This document shows positions 34,607 through 42,877 of a stretch of 64,000 bases of DNA, piece after piece. The notes below the pieces were generated by a model. It saw only the letters and a list, made by a program, of their open reading frames with translations, made no database searches and had not been told where the DNA came from. Position 1 is the stretch's first letter. Each line of letters starts with the position of its first letter. The stretch comes from CAYQPF01 sp964419225. GTDB lineage: Bacteria > Cloacimonadota > Cloacimonadia > Cloacimonadales > CAYQPF01. A program made the position numbers and the translations under genes. The stretch spans positions 23,837 to 87,836 of the forward strand of contig CAYQPF010000005.1 in NCBI GenBank assembly GCA_964419225.1, written 5' to 3'.

Positions 34607-36028
34607 ATGACTGTAGAAAAAATCAAACAAATGATCAAAGAAGAGAATATTAATGCTATAGATTTAAAGTATTGTGACTTGTCGGGCAGATGGTATCATA
34701 TCACATTTCCATCCCGCAGACTTGATTATGTATTAGAGCACGGAGTAGCTTTTGACGGTTCCAGTATTCCCGGAATGAAATCAGTGGAATCAGGAGATAT
34801 GATTTTAATGCCTGATCTTGATACTGCAACTAAAGATCCTTTCCTGGAAACACCGACTTTAAGAATGATCTGCTCAATTTGTGATGCAGACACAAGAATT
34901 GGAATCAAAAAAGATCCGCGTTCAGTTGCACAGAGAGCACATGAATATATGATTTCGACCGGTTTAGCAGATGAATCTGTCTGGATCCCAGAATTCGAAT
35001 TCTATTTACTGGATGAAGCTTCTTATTACACCAGCAAATATCAGAGTGGTTTCCGTTTTTCTTCCAGCCAGAACAAAGATTGTCTTCCCGAAAATATGGA
35101 TGACAATGATGGTATTGCCCAGGCTGACCGTAAGGGTTATCATATGGATGAACCTTTTGACAGATTCTATCAATTGCGTCAGGAAATGGTGGATATTATC
35201 GAAAGCATGGGGATCAATGTACGTTATCATCATCATGAAGTTGGTTTAGCTTCTCAGCAGGAGATCGAGACCGAAATGCTGCAGTTCCCTCAGATCTGTG
35301 ATTATTCCATGTTAGTTAAAGATACAATCCGCAGAGTGGCTATTCAGAATGGTTTAACTGCTACTATGATGCCCAAGCCTATTTATGATGAGCCAGGCAA
35401 TGGTATGCATTTCCATATGCTTCTGAGAAAAGAAGGCAAGAATATTTTCTGGGGACCCGGAAATTATGCTGATCTTTCCATGGAAGCTCTTTATTTCATC
35501 GGTGGAATTCTGAAACACGGAAGATCTTTGATCGCTTTGACCAATCCATCCACGAATTCATTTAAGAGACTTTTACCGGGCTTTGAAGCTCCAGTGAAAT
35601 TGTTCTTCGGTTTAGCCAACCGCAGTGCTGCCATCCGTATTCCCAAGTATGTTACTGCTGAGACTAACAAGAGATTCGAGTTCAGAACCGGTGATGCCAC
35701 CTGTAATCCATACCTGGCAATGAGTGCTTTATTGATGGCTGGTCTGGACGGTGTGAAGAATAAAATCGATCCTACAGCTGAAGGTTTCGGACCATTTGAT
35801 GATAATGTATTTGCCTGGTCAGAAGAAAAGAAAGCGACACTTAAGTCAATACCGGCAAATCTGCAGGAAGCACTTGATGCCTTGATCGAGGATCATGATT
35901 ACTTGTTAGCAGGTGGTGTTTTTAATCAGGAACTTATAGACAGTTTTATCAAAGAGAAAATGAAGGAAGTGGTAGCAGTGAACAACAGACCGCATCCTTA
36001 TGAAATGACTTTGTACTATAACCTTTAA
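34607..36028 (+). CDS. glnA: glutamine synthetase type I
   Basis: The 473-residue enzyme joins ammonia to glutamate using ATP. Visible marks include VAFDGSSIPGMKSVESGDM, IPEFEFYLL, the NGMHFHMLL ATP-site motif, NRSAAIRIP and the RTGDATCNPYLA region. Length fits dodecameric GSI. At the adenylylation loop, where E. coli has a tyrosine in a KNLYDLPPEE-like stretch, this protein reads PFDDNVFAWS, with no tyrosine, so adenylylation control is unlikely. It follows the HTH-EIIA gene and is closed by a strong terminator. Confidence 0.97.
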   Translation: MTVEKIKQMIKEENINAIDLKYCDLSGRWYHITFPSRRLDYVLEHGVAFDGSSIPGMKSVESGDMILMPDLDTATKDPFLETPTLRMICSICDADTRIGIKKDPRSVAQRAHEYMISTGLADESVWIPEFEFYLLDEASYYTSKYQSGFRFSSSQNKDCLPENMDDNDGIAQADRKGYHMDEPFDRFYQLRQEMVDIIESMGINVRYHHHEVGLASQQEIETEMLQFPQICDYSMLVKDTIRRVAIQNGLTATMMPKPIYDEPGNGMHFHMLLRKEGKNIFWGPGNYADLSMEALYFIGGILKHGRSLIALTNPSTNSFKRLLPGFEAPVKLFFGLANRSAAIRIPKYVTAETNKRFEFRTGDATCNPYLAMSALLMAGLDGVKNKIDPTAEGFGPFDDNVFAWSEEKKATLKSIPANLQEALDALIEDHDYLLAGGVFNQELIDSFIKEKMKEVVAVNNRPHPYEMTLYYNL

Positions 36029-36037
36029 TCAAAAATG

Positions 36038-36063
36038 ACGGATGCCTGAGGGCATCCGTTTTT
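36038..36063 (+). terminator. rho-independent terminator after glnA
   Basis: A perfect 9-bp stem, ACGGATGCC-TGAG-GGCATCCGT (36038-36059), is followed by TTTT. It lies 10 bases after the glnA stop and 10 bases before rfbC, separating the two transcription units. Confidence 0.9.
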
Positions 36064-36072
36064 GGATATACT

Positions 36073-36609
36073 ATGTTTAAATTTGAAACTACGCCTTTAG
36101 AGGGGCTTATTATTGTTAAACCTCAGGTTTTTGGTGACGAACGGGGTTATTTTCTGGAGATGTACAAAGAATCTGAGTTTAAAGCTAATGGAATCGTGGT
36201 TGATTTTATTCAGGATAATTTGTCTTTTTCCACGAGAGGAGTCCTGAGGGGTTTACATTATCAGGAAGCACCACATGGACAAGCCAAGCTGGTGCGTTGT
36301 TTAGAAGGCGAGATCTATGATGTAGCAGTGGATATCAGACCTGGATCTCCCACATTTGGTCAACATTTTGGCATAAATTTGTCCGATATCAACAATATTT
36401 CTGTGTTTGTTCCCGCTGGATTTGCCCATGGTTTTTTAACTCTCAGTGATACTGCGTTGATGGCGTATAAATGCTCAAATGAGTATAATTATCAGGCAGA
36501 CAGAGGGATTTTGTGGAATGATCCGGATTTGAATATCCAGTGGCCTTTGCAGGATATTCAGTTATCACCCAAGGATAAAATACATCCAGTATTAAAATCA
36601 TTAAAATAA
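36073..36609 (+). CDS. rfbC: dTDP-4-dehydrorhamnose 3,5-epimerase
   Basis: The 178-residue RmlC-type cupin shows FGDERGYFLEMY, the catalytic-histidine motif VLRGLHYQ, YDVAVDIRPGSPTFGQ and FVPAGFAHGFLTL. It epimerises C3 and C5 of the 4-keto sugar in dTDP-rhamnose synthesis. It is followed after 18 bases by rfbB. rfbA and rfbD are not in the window, so the pathway is completed elsewhere or the product differs. Confidence 0.94.
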   Translation: MFKFETTPLEGLIIVKPQVFGDERGYFLEMYKESEFKANGIVVDFIQDNLSFSTRGVLRGLHYQEAPHGQAKLVRCLEGEIYDVAVDIRPGSPTFGQHFGINLSDINNISVFVPAGFAHGFLTLSDTALMAYKCSNEYNYQADRGILWNDPDLNIQWPLQDIQLSPKDKIHPVLKSLK

Positions 36610-36627
36610 GTAGGAAAGGAGAATTTA

Positions 36628-37692
36628 ATGAATTACAAAAATATAATGGTAACTGGTGGCAGCGGCTTTATTGGAGCTAATTTTATTAATCATCTTTTTA
36701 TCAATCATCATTTTGAAGGAAATGTGATCAATGTTGATAAATTAACTTATGCCGGAAACCCCGAGAATTTAGAGAAAGTAGCAGAGACATTTGGAGGGAC
36801 TAATTACTTTTTCCATCAGAATGATATCTGCGATTACGAGGCAATTCAGGCATTATTTACTAAATATGATATCGATTGTATTGTGCATTTTGCTGCAGAG
36901 TCACATGTGGATCGTTCTATTTTTGGACCTAAGGAATTTATTGAAACCAATATAGTCGGCACCTATAACCTTTTGGAAATCTGTCGTCAGAATTGGAAAG
37001 ACAGAACAGATGTCAGATTCCATCATATTTCAACAGATGAGGTTTACGGCAGTTTGGGAGATACCGGATATTTTTATGAGACAACCAGGTATGATCCCCG
37101 CAGTCCGTATTCTGCATCCAAAGCTTCTTCAGATCATCTTGTGCAGGCATATTATCATACCTATGGTTTACCGATGACCATTTCCAATTGTACCAACAAT
37201 TATGGACCACTGCAGTTCCCGGAGAAGCTTGTTCCGCTGATGGTCAATAATATCAAAGAGCAGAAACCATTGCCAGTATATGGTGATGGCTCGAACATTC
37301 GTGACTGGCTTTATGTGGAAGATCACTGTGAAGCTATTATTCAGATTCTGGCCAAAGGTAAAGTAGGTGAAACTTATAATATTGGTGGTGAGAACGAATG
37401 GACTAATCTGGATTTGGTTTATAAAATGTGTGAGTTAATGCAGGAATTTGTTCCGGCTTCCATTGATTATAAATCCCTTATTACTTTTGTCAAAGACAGG
37501 CCGGGTCATGACTGGCGTTATGCTATAAATTGTGATAAAATCAAGTCACAGCTGGGTTGGAAGCAATCTTTGGATTTTGAAGAAGGTTTACGGAAAACAG
37601 TCACCTGGTATTTAAGTAATCAGGGTTGGGTTAATAATATTAAATCCGGTGAATATCAAAAGTGGTTGGATAAGAACTACGAGCAAAGATAG
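36628..37692 (+). CDS. rfbB: dTDP-glucose 4,6-dehydratase
   Basis: A 354-residue short-chain dehydrogenase/reductase of the extended type. The NAD-binding GGSGFIGANF is at the N-terminus; FAAESHVDRSI, the STDEVYG motif and the catalytic YSASK (tyrosine/lysine) follow, with YGPLQFPEKLVPLM and RDWLYVEDH typical of RmlB. It converts dTDP-glucose to the 4-keto-6-deoxy sugar used by rfbC for surface polysaccharide. A clear ribosome binding site (AAAGGAG) precedes the ATG. Confidence 0.96.
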   Translation: MNYKNIMVTGGSGFIGANFINHLFINHHFEGNVINVDKLTYAGNPENLEKVAETFGGTNYFFHQNDICDYEAIQALFTKYDIDCIVHFAAESHVDRSIFGPKEFIETNIVGTYNLLEICRQNWKDRTDVRFHHISTDEVYGSLGDTGYFYETTRYDPRSPYSASKASSDHLVQAYYHTYGLPMTISNCTNNYGPLQFPEKLVPLMVNNIKEQKPLPVYGDGSNIRDWLYVEDHCEAIIQILAKGKVGETYNIGGENEWTNLDLVYKMCELMQEFVPASIDYKSLITFVKDRPGHDWRYAINCDKIKSQLGWKQSLDFEEGLRKTVTWYLSNQGWVNNIKSGEYQKWLDKNYEQR

Positions 37693-37727
37693 GCGTCAAC
37701 TTTCAGTTACCAGGCTTCAGTTGCTAA

Positions 37728-37752
37728 CCTTCTCCCTAAAGGAGGGAGAAGG
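37728..37752. repeat. intergenic hairpin CCTTCTCCCT/AGGGAGAAGG
   Basis: A perfect 10-bp inverted repeat with a 5-base loop lies 36 bases after rfbB. There is no T-run, so it is not a classical terminator. Similar pyrimidine/purine hairpins are at 38874-38896, 39646-39666, 39775-39799 and 42630-42654. Confidence 0.6.
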
Positions 37753-37824
37753 GGCTGAATTGTATTAAGCTGTTACAGATGCCAAAAAAATAACTTAACG
37801 GCATTAATAATACTTGGGGGAGAT

Positions 37825-38829
37825 ATGAAAAGTTTATTGATCCATTATTTTTCGGGTACCGGAAATACAGAAAGAGCAGTTAAAATCATTGCAGAGCGTC
37901 TGGAAGAAAAAAAGTATGGTGTAACTCTTCAAGAAGTACAGACAAATATCATGTTTAATGATTGTGAAGCAGATCTGCATGTTTTTGCTTTTCCTGTTTA
38001 TGCCATGTCTGTTCCGAATATTATGCTGGAGTATTTGAACAAAGCATATACTGATAAACCGGCTAAGGCTGCGGTATTGGCTATTCATGGAGAGATTAAC
38101 AAAGAAAAGTCTATTCCCGGACATCCTGGATTTTCTCCAATGCAGGCACAGAAAATCCTTGAGGAAAAAGGCTTTGAAGTATTTTTGACAGATGCATTTG
38201 GTTATGCTGTGAGTATGACACAGATGATGAATGTGCCGGATCAGGAGACCATAAAATATTTGAATGAACTTGGTGATGAGAAATTAGGTGTTTTCATTAA
38301 ACATTTGGAAGAAGAAACAGTGAGTTATTATCACTGTGATCCAGTTTTGAAGGCAATCTCATTTCCATTTGGAAAAGGGTATATGTGGTTTGGCCGCAGG
38401 ATTTTATCGCAGTTTTTCATTGCAGACGGGAATTGTAATCAATGTCATCTTTGTGTAAAGAGTTGTCCGGCTCAGGCGATATCTTTTTACAAGATCAAAC
38501 CCAAGTGGTCGATGAGTTGTGAAGGATGTCAGAGATGTATCAATTTATGTCCGCAGTGTGCGATTCAGGCATCCATCCCAAGGTTGGTTATTATAGGTGG
38601 ATTGACCTTACTGCCTTTTCATAAATATATGGCTAAGTGTATAGAGAAAGTGTTCAGGTTCAGAATCAGTGCCTATAATCCGATAATCCTGGCGACTTGT
38701 ATGCTGCCGATGTTTCTCTGTATCAAAACAGCATCGAGTTTGTTAAGCATGTTTGAACAGGTGCCGAGTTTAAAGAAGATCATGGAATTGAACTATACAA
38801 AGAGTTTTAGAAGGTACCATAATAAGTAG
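37825..38829 (+). CDS. EFR1-type flavodoxin/ferredoxin fusion
   Basis: The 334-residue protein has an N-terminal flavodoxin fold (about 1-150, YFSGTGNTERAVKI as the FMN phosphate loop). Two 4Fe-4S ferredoxin motifs follow: CNQCHLCVKSCP (about 207-218) and CEGCQRCINLCP (about 232-243). A hydrophobic C-terminal stretch (ILATCMLPMFLCI) may associate with the membrane. EFR1-family proteins carry electrons in anaerobes; the donor and acceptor are unknown. It is a single gene with repeats on each side. Confidence 0.88.
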   Translation: MKSLLIHYFSGTGNTERAVKIIAERLEEKKYGVTLQEVQTNIMFNDCEADLHVFAFPVYAMSVPNIMLEYLNKAYTDKPAKAAVLAIHGEINKEKSIPGHPGFSPMQAQKILEEKGFEVFLTDAFGYAVSMTQMMNVPDQETIKYLNELGDEKLGVFIKHLEEETVSYYHCDPVLKAISFPFGKGYMWFGRRILSQFFIADGNCNQCHLCVKSCPAQAISFYKIKPKWSMSCEGCQRCINLCPQCAIQASIPRLVIIGGLTLLPFHKYMAKCIEKVFRFRISAYNPIILATCMLPMFLCIKTASSLLSMFEQVPSLKKIMELNYTKSFRRYHNK

Positions 38830-38873
38830 TCAGTGGTCAGTAGTCAGTGGGAGAGAGAATAACTCACCCCTAA

Positions 38874-38896
38874 CCCCTCTCTTGCGAAGAGAGGGG
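38874..38896. repeat. intergenic hairpin CCCCTCTCTT/AAGAGAGGGG
   Basis: Perfect 10-bp stem with a 3-base loop (GCG), 45 bases after the EFR1 gene. The surrounding text (CTCACCCCTAACCCCTCTCTT) recurs with small changes at 39633-39654. The rest of 38830-39059 holds TCAGT-rich short repeats and no gene. Confidence 0.6.
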
Positions 38897-39059
38897 GACA
38901 AGTGTTTGATAATTTGCATGTTAGCAATAAAATATTGGTTGATATTAGAAGAAAATAAATAATAAAAAATTTTAATTGTGTTGTACGATTTTGATAATTT
39001 GTCTGAATCATGTATAGTCGTCAGGATTCAGTCGCTAGGCATCAGTGGGAGAGAGAAAA

Positions 39060-39135
39060 TGGTAACCCATAGGGGAATCGAACCCCTGTTACCAGACTGA
39101 GAATCTGGAGTCCTAGGCCACTAGACGAATGGGTC
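39060..39135 (-). tRNA. tRNA-Glu (anticodon CUC)
   Basis: The reverse strand folds into a cloverleaf: acceptor GACCCAT/ATGGGTT with a G-U first pair, anticodon stem CCAGA/TCTGG, loop TTCTCAG with anticodon CTC, T loop TTCGATT, and encoded CCA. It is the last of three tRNA genes read in the order Lys, Glu, Glu. Confidence 0.95.
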
Positions 39136-39207
39136 ACACTATAATAATAATATAAAGAGAAATTAAAAAATAACCACGAGAGAATTTCTTCAATCGTGGT
39201 CTATATT

Positions 39208-39282
39208 TGGCGACCCCTAGGGGAATCGAACCCCTGTTGCAAGAATGAAAATCTTGAGTCCTAACCGCTAGACGAAGGGGTC
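39208..39282 (-). tRNA. tRNA-Glu (anticodon UUC)
   Basis: The reverse strand gives acceptor GACCCCT/AGGGGTC, discriminator G and encoded CCA. The anticodon stem is CAAGA/TCTTG with loop TTTTCAT, so the anticodon is TTC. It lies 72 bases upstream (in transcription order) of the CUC isoacceptor. Confidence 0.95.
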
Positions 39283-39309
39283 ATCTAGTCTTTAAGAATC
39301 AGTAGAAGG

Positions 39310-39384
39310 TGGTGAGCCTGGATGGACTCGAACCATCGACTCTCTACTTAAAAGGCAGATACTCTACCACTGAGTTACAGGCCC
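39310..39384 (-). tRNA. tRNA-Lys (anticodon UUU)
   Basis: The reverse strand gives acceptor GGGCCTG/CAGGCTC, D stem ACTC/GAGT, anticodon stem TCTGC/GTAGA with loop CTTTTAA (anticodon TTT), T loop TTCGAGT and encoded CCA. It is the promoter-proximal gene of the tRNA cluster; a TTGACA lies on the minus strand at 39442-39437. Confidence 0.95.
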
Positions 39385-39520
39385 CAGCTACTCACTTATG
39401 ATTTAGTTAAATCAAATTGCTATAGAAGGGGTTTTGTGTCAAGAAATTTTTCTAATAATTTTGTTTACCAAGTGCTATGTGATTGAATCGCAAGCAAATA
39501 ATAATCGTAAAATAGTTGTT

Positions 39521-39600
39521 AGTTGTTAGTGAAGAAGTGTGCTAATTTTCGAAAATGGACAAAATGGACTATATAGACTATATGGACAAGATAGACAAAA
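39521..39600. repeat. 80-bp direct repeat with 9-bp array, copy 1 (locus C)
   Basis: It matches 39860-39939 over 80 bases with a single difference (G at 39551, A at 39890). The first part is AGTTGTTAGTGAAGAAGTGT; the last 46 bases are a 9-base array (ATGGACAAA-ATGGACTAT-ATAGACTAT-ATGGACAAG-ATAGACAAA), which goes on to about 39620. The 39385-40043 stretch has no gene; a 65-codon open frame there is made of repeat sequence. Confidence 0.85.
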
Positions 39601-39645
39601 TAAGCAAATAGACCAAATAGTGGGCAGAGGTAACTCACCCCCGAA

Positions 39646-39666
39646 CCCTCTCTTGCAAAGAGAGGG
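39646..39666. repeat. intergenic hairpin CCCTCTCTT/AAGAGAGGG
   Basis: Perfect 9-bp stem with a GCA loop. It is a close relative of the hairpin at 38874-38896, including the preceding ACTCACCCC stretch, and lies between the two 80-bp repeats. Confidence 0.6.
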
Positions 39667-39774
39667 GAGTGTGAATAGAGAAGTGATCAGCGGGCTGTCG
39701 GCAGCAGAGAAGAGAAAGATTTGTTTGAGAGAGTAGTTGTTGTTAGTTAGGGAGAATCGACAACCTATCCCCGC

Positions 39775-39799
39775 CCCTTCCCTTTTAATAAGGGAAGGG
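39775..39799. repeat. intergenic hairpin CCCTTCCCTT/AAGGGAAGGG
   Basis: Perfect 10-bp stem with a 5-base loop, preceded by CGACAACCTATCCCCG. The same unit with the same flank recurs at 42630-42654. It has no T-run on either strand, so ordinary termination is doubtful. Confidence 0.6.
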
Positions 39800-39859
39800 A
39801 GTGAATGTAGGTGATGTATTCTGCCGTTAATAAATTGTGCGAGGATAAGGTTAGAGAAT

Positions 39860-39939
39860 AGTTGTTAGTGAAGAAGTGTGCTAATTTTCAAAAATGGACA
39901 AAATGGACTATATAGACTATATGGACAAGATAGACAAAA
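39860..39939. repeat. 80-bp direct repeat with 9-bp array, copy 2 (locus D)
   Basis: Second copy of the 39521-39600 unit, with 79 of 80 bases equal, starting 339 bases after the first start. The array part is ATGGACAAA-ATGGACTAT-ATAGACTAT-ATGGACAAG-ATAGACAAA. Such near-identity implies a recent duplication. Confidence 0.85.
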
Positions 39940-40043
39940 AGACTATTAATCCGTAGATAAGCCACTGAAAAATACTTTTAGAGAATTGTTTTATACCCAA
40001 TGGCGGTAATGAATAGTTGTTGAAATGCTGAAGGGGATTTTAA

Positions 40044-40361
40044 TTATTCGGCATATTTGGCACTGAAGAAGCCGAGTAAGCTACCCAGAACTGCAGAGAA
40101 GAGGATGATAGGCAGTAAGCTTGCAGGTTCGGTTTTCATGACCAGCAGGAGGATGGGGATGATAGTTACTTCAGCGAGAACGAGACCTTTGAGCCAGCCT
40201 TTGATATTGGTTTGAATGAAGGGTAGAAGCATGCCGAGAATTACCCAGTGCATAAAAGCTGAGGCAGTGGCATAAGGATCCATATTTTGGATAAGCATGG
40301 GAATGGTATCGAGGATACCGGCAGCAGTACCGAGTAAAAAAGCGATAAAGAGTTTAGACAT
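40044..40361 (-). CDS. small integral membrane protein
   Basis: The 105-residue product has four hydrophobic segments: LFIAFLLGTAAGILDTIPML, FMHWVILGMLLPF, LVLAEVTIIPILLLV and LLPIILFSAVLGSLLGFF. No named family is recognised, though the pattern suits a small transporter-like or DUF membrane protein. The start is the ATG at 40361, with GGAGG four bases before it; a longer frame from 40409 would add 16 residues ahead of that ribosome binding site. Apart from the tRNAs and the gene at the window end, it is the only minus-strand gene. Confidence 0.7.
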   Translation of the reverse strand: MSKLFIAFLLGTAAGILDTIPMLIQNMDPYATASAFMHWVILGMLLPFIQTNIKGWLKGLVLAEVTIIPILLLVMKTEPASLLPIILFSAVLGSLLGFFSAKYAE

Positions 40362-40498
40362 AAGACCTCCAATTTGAATTAAATAAAGTTTTAGCAGTAA
40401 ATTTGTCAAGAACGTTAAAAATTTACTTGACAGGAGAAATTTGTAATAGTGAAATAGGATTGTTTCAGGATTGAGGAAGATAAGTAGCAGGAGGACGA

Positions 40499-42571
40499 AT
40501 GAAGTATCTATTTATGTTATCGCTATTGTTGTGTGCAGGATTATTGATTGGTACGGATGATCTCCAATTTAATGATCAGCATAAAGGAATTGGAACGCCA
40601 TATTACATGTGCAGGACAGTCAATCCAGAGACAAATCGGGATATCAGTTTTAATGTGGTAACACCCCCGACAGTATTGATGTTTAGTTATTGGGATTATT
40701 TTCCCGGCAATTATCGTGGAATCTTAGGCAAGAAGCAGATTGCACCTGGTGGTGGAACTTACTTTATCTATCAAGCTATGGAAACCAATCAGGCAGCATC
40801 CCGTAAATGTTATTACAGTTATTTGAACAATGATAATCAGTTATCAAGCGGACGAGTTAATCTGACAGAAATACGCCAGGGATATCCATCTTTAGTCATA
40901 GATCCAGTATCAAATGATCCACTGGTATTTTGGCATGGGCAGGGAAGCGGGAGTAAATTGAGTGTATTTATGAATTATGACAGATTTTCAGATTATAATG
41001 CACCAGGGCTTTGGTCATCAATGGAAATGATTATAGGTAATGGCAATGGCCCTGATGAGTTTATCTGGCCCAGTGCTTTTATTGGAGCATCGCCAATGGG
41101 ACCGGATTTCAGGAGACTGTATGTATTTGGTCATAATGCTACAGCCGGAGCTGCCAGCAGTCCTTCTGAGAATGTGAAATTAGCATATACAGATTATAAT
41201 GAGACTGTTTTTCAGGATATATCAGAATTCAATTGGACTATCAGAACGATACCTCAGTTAGATGATTATCACAATTGTGTTGAGTATAGAAGACCCAGCA
41301 TGTCATTTTTTGTAGGTGAAAGCGGTTTGATCGGTTGTATAGGGTATGTGGCCGGAGATTCAATATATTCAGGGGTACATATGGTAACCTTGATCAATGA
41401 GAATTATGGAGAGGGTGATTTTGAATTATTCTCAGCAAATGAGTTTGAACTTGGTACGAATGTAAGTAATCCTATGAACTTTTTTAATACAACAGAGCAA
41501 ATGTATTTTGCTCCAACCAATACAAGCTATACTAATGCAATAGTGAATCAGGATAAAGTACTTTTGACTCAGGCATGGGCTTTATCCACGAGTGGTGGCT
41601 ATTATTGGAGTTTTACTTATGTGAAAAATTTGCAATTTGATTTAGTGACGCACGAGTTTAAACTATTGGATATATATCCGAAAGGTAGTGATCCTGCGAT
41701 GGAGGATGACGGTCTGATCTATCTGCCCTGGGATGAGAATGGAGATGGAGAAATTGATACGGTCAATGAAGATCCGAATAATCCAGGGAATCCAATTCCT
41801 TCGATAGTAACAGGATGGCCATACTATTTCTGGGATTACAACGATGCATACCACGAGAACAATTTCCGTATTGTAGGAAGCAACACCAATCCAAATATAA
41901 TGGCGACAGTTTGGCAGAGCAGTTTGAGATCAAAGAATTATCATGAATACAATGATTTGGATTATCAGGCTTGGGCAAATGTACCGGAAGTATATTTGGA
42001 ATTCACTGTTGATGGTGGAGATCACTGGAGTCAGCCGGTAATTTTGAACAGTATAGATACTCCGGAAGTTTTTAATAATGTTATTCCGGAATATATATAT
42101 CCTTGTGATCCGATAGAAATGGTCAATGATTCCACAGCGAGAGTAACCTTTATGTTTTCGGATGATAATGATTACGGTTCTTTTATCATGTCTAATGGAA
42201 CAAATGTCGGAGCAGATATCAGCTATATGATTCTGGATTTCAATTTAGGTGCAATGAAATTATCTGAGAATGATGTTGAGTCCCAGCATTTGGGTACCTC
42301 ACTGAATTTATCAAATTATCCGAATCCTTTTAATCCTCAGACAACGATCAGTTTTGATTTACCTGTACCAGGGAAAGCAGATCTGCAAATCTATAATGTC
42401 AAGGGTCAGTTAGTGAAAACCTATGCACGGGAATTCAGTGAAAGGGGTAGGCAAACATTTATATGGGACGGCAAGTCTGAATTTGGTGCAGAATCATCAT
42501 CAGGAATATATTTTTACAGAGTGAGTAGTGGCAAGTTGAGTCAGACCGGGAAGATGATGCTTATTAAATAG
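40499..42571 (+). CDS. secreted protein with C-terminal sorting (NYPNPFNP) domain
   Basis: The 690-residue protein has a signal peptide (1-18) and ends in a FlgD-like/T9SS type A module of about 90 residues: LSNYPNPFNPQTTISF, LQIYNVKGQLVK, GIYFYRV, MMLIK. The long middle part is beta-rich and aromatic, with a propeller- or sialidase-like feel (DGGDHWSQP resembles an Asp-box), but no firm domain is assigned. The C-terminal module marks proteins exported to the surface in FCB bacteria. GGAGG precedes the ATG. It stands alone between repeat-rich gaps. Confidence 0.82.
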   Translation: MKYLFMLSLLLCAGLLIGTDDLQFNDQHKGIGTPYYMCRTVNPETNRDISFNVVTPPTVLMFSYWDYFPGNYRGILGKKQIAPGGGTYFIYQAMETNQAASRKCYYSYLNNDNQLSSGRVNLTEIRQGYPSLVIDPVSNDPLVFWHGQGSGSKLSVFMNYDRFSDYNAPGLWSSMEMIIGNGNGPDEFIWPSAFIGASPMGPDFRRLYVFGHNATAGAASSPSENVKLAYTDYNETVFQDISEFNWTIRTIPQLDDYHNCVEYRRPSMSFFVGESGLIGCIGYVAGDSIYSGVHMVTLINENYGEGDFELFSANEFELGTNVSNPMNFFNTTEQMYFAPTNTSYTNAIVNQDKVLLTQAWALSTSGGYYWSFTYVKNLQFDLVTHEFKLLDIYPKGSDPAMEDDGLIYLPWDENGDGEIDTVNEDPNNPGNPIPSIVTGWPYYFWDYNDAYHENNFRIVGSNTNPNIMATVWQSSLRSKNYHEYNDLDYQAWANVPEVYLEFTVDGGDHWSQPVILNSIDTPEVFNNVIPEYIYPCDPIEMVNDSTARVTFMFSDDNDYGSFIMSNGTNVGADISYMILDFNLGAMKLSENDVESQHLGTSLNLSNYPNPFNPQTTISFDLPVPGKADLQIYNVKGQLVKTYAREFSERGRQTFIWDGKSEFGAESSSGIYFYRVSSGKLSQTGKMMLIK

Positions 42572-42629
42572 TTGATAGTTGTTAGTGGTTAGTTGTTAGT
42601 GGAGCGAACTTTCGACAACCCATCCCCGG

Positions 42630-42654
42630 CCCTTCCCTTTTAGTAAGGGAAGGG
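42630..42654. repeat. intergenic hairpin CCCTTCCCTT/AAGGGAAGGG, second copy
   Basis: Perfect 10-bp stem with a 5-base loop, preceded by CGACAACCCATCCCCGG, nearly the same as at 39759-39799. It lies 58 bases after the sorting-domain gene. The 42572-42877 gap also holds GTTGTTAGTGGTTAGTTGTT runs (about 42580 and 42772) and no gene. Confidence 0.6.
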
Positions 42655-42877
42655 AGTTAAAGCAGGTGATATATTCTGCTGGTGAAAATTGGTGTAAAAA
42701 GGAAAAACAAAGTTTTTTCAGCAAGTCCTTGCCCTTTTAAAGGGAAAGGATTTAGGATAGGGTTAAATAATAGTTGTTAGTGGTTAGTTGTTAGTTAAGG
42801 GAATTCATAAGCTTTCATCTAATCAGATAATCAAACCTAAAATTGAAGAAAAAATCTTCAGTAAATAAGGAGAAAAA

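Noticed and set aside
39539..39736. Open frame of 65 codons between tRNA cluster and membrane gene
   Set aside because: It is made of the 9-base array and hairpin repeats.
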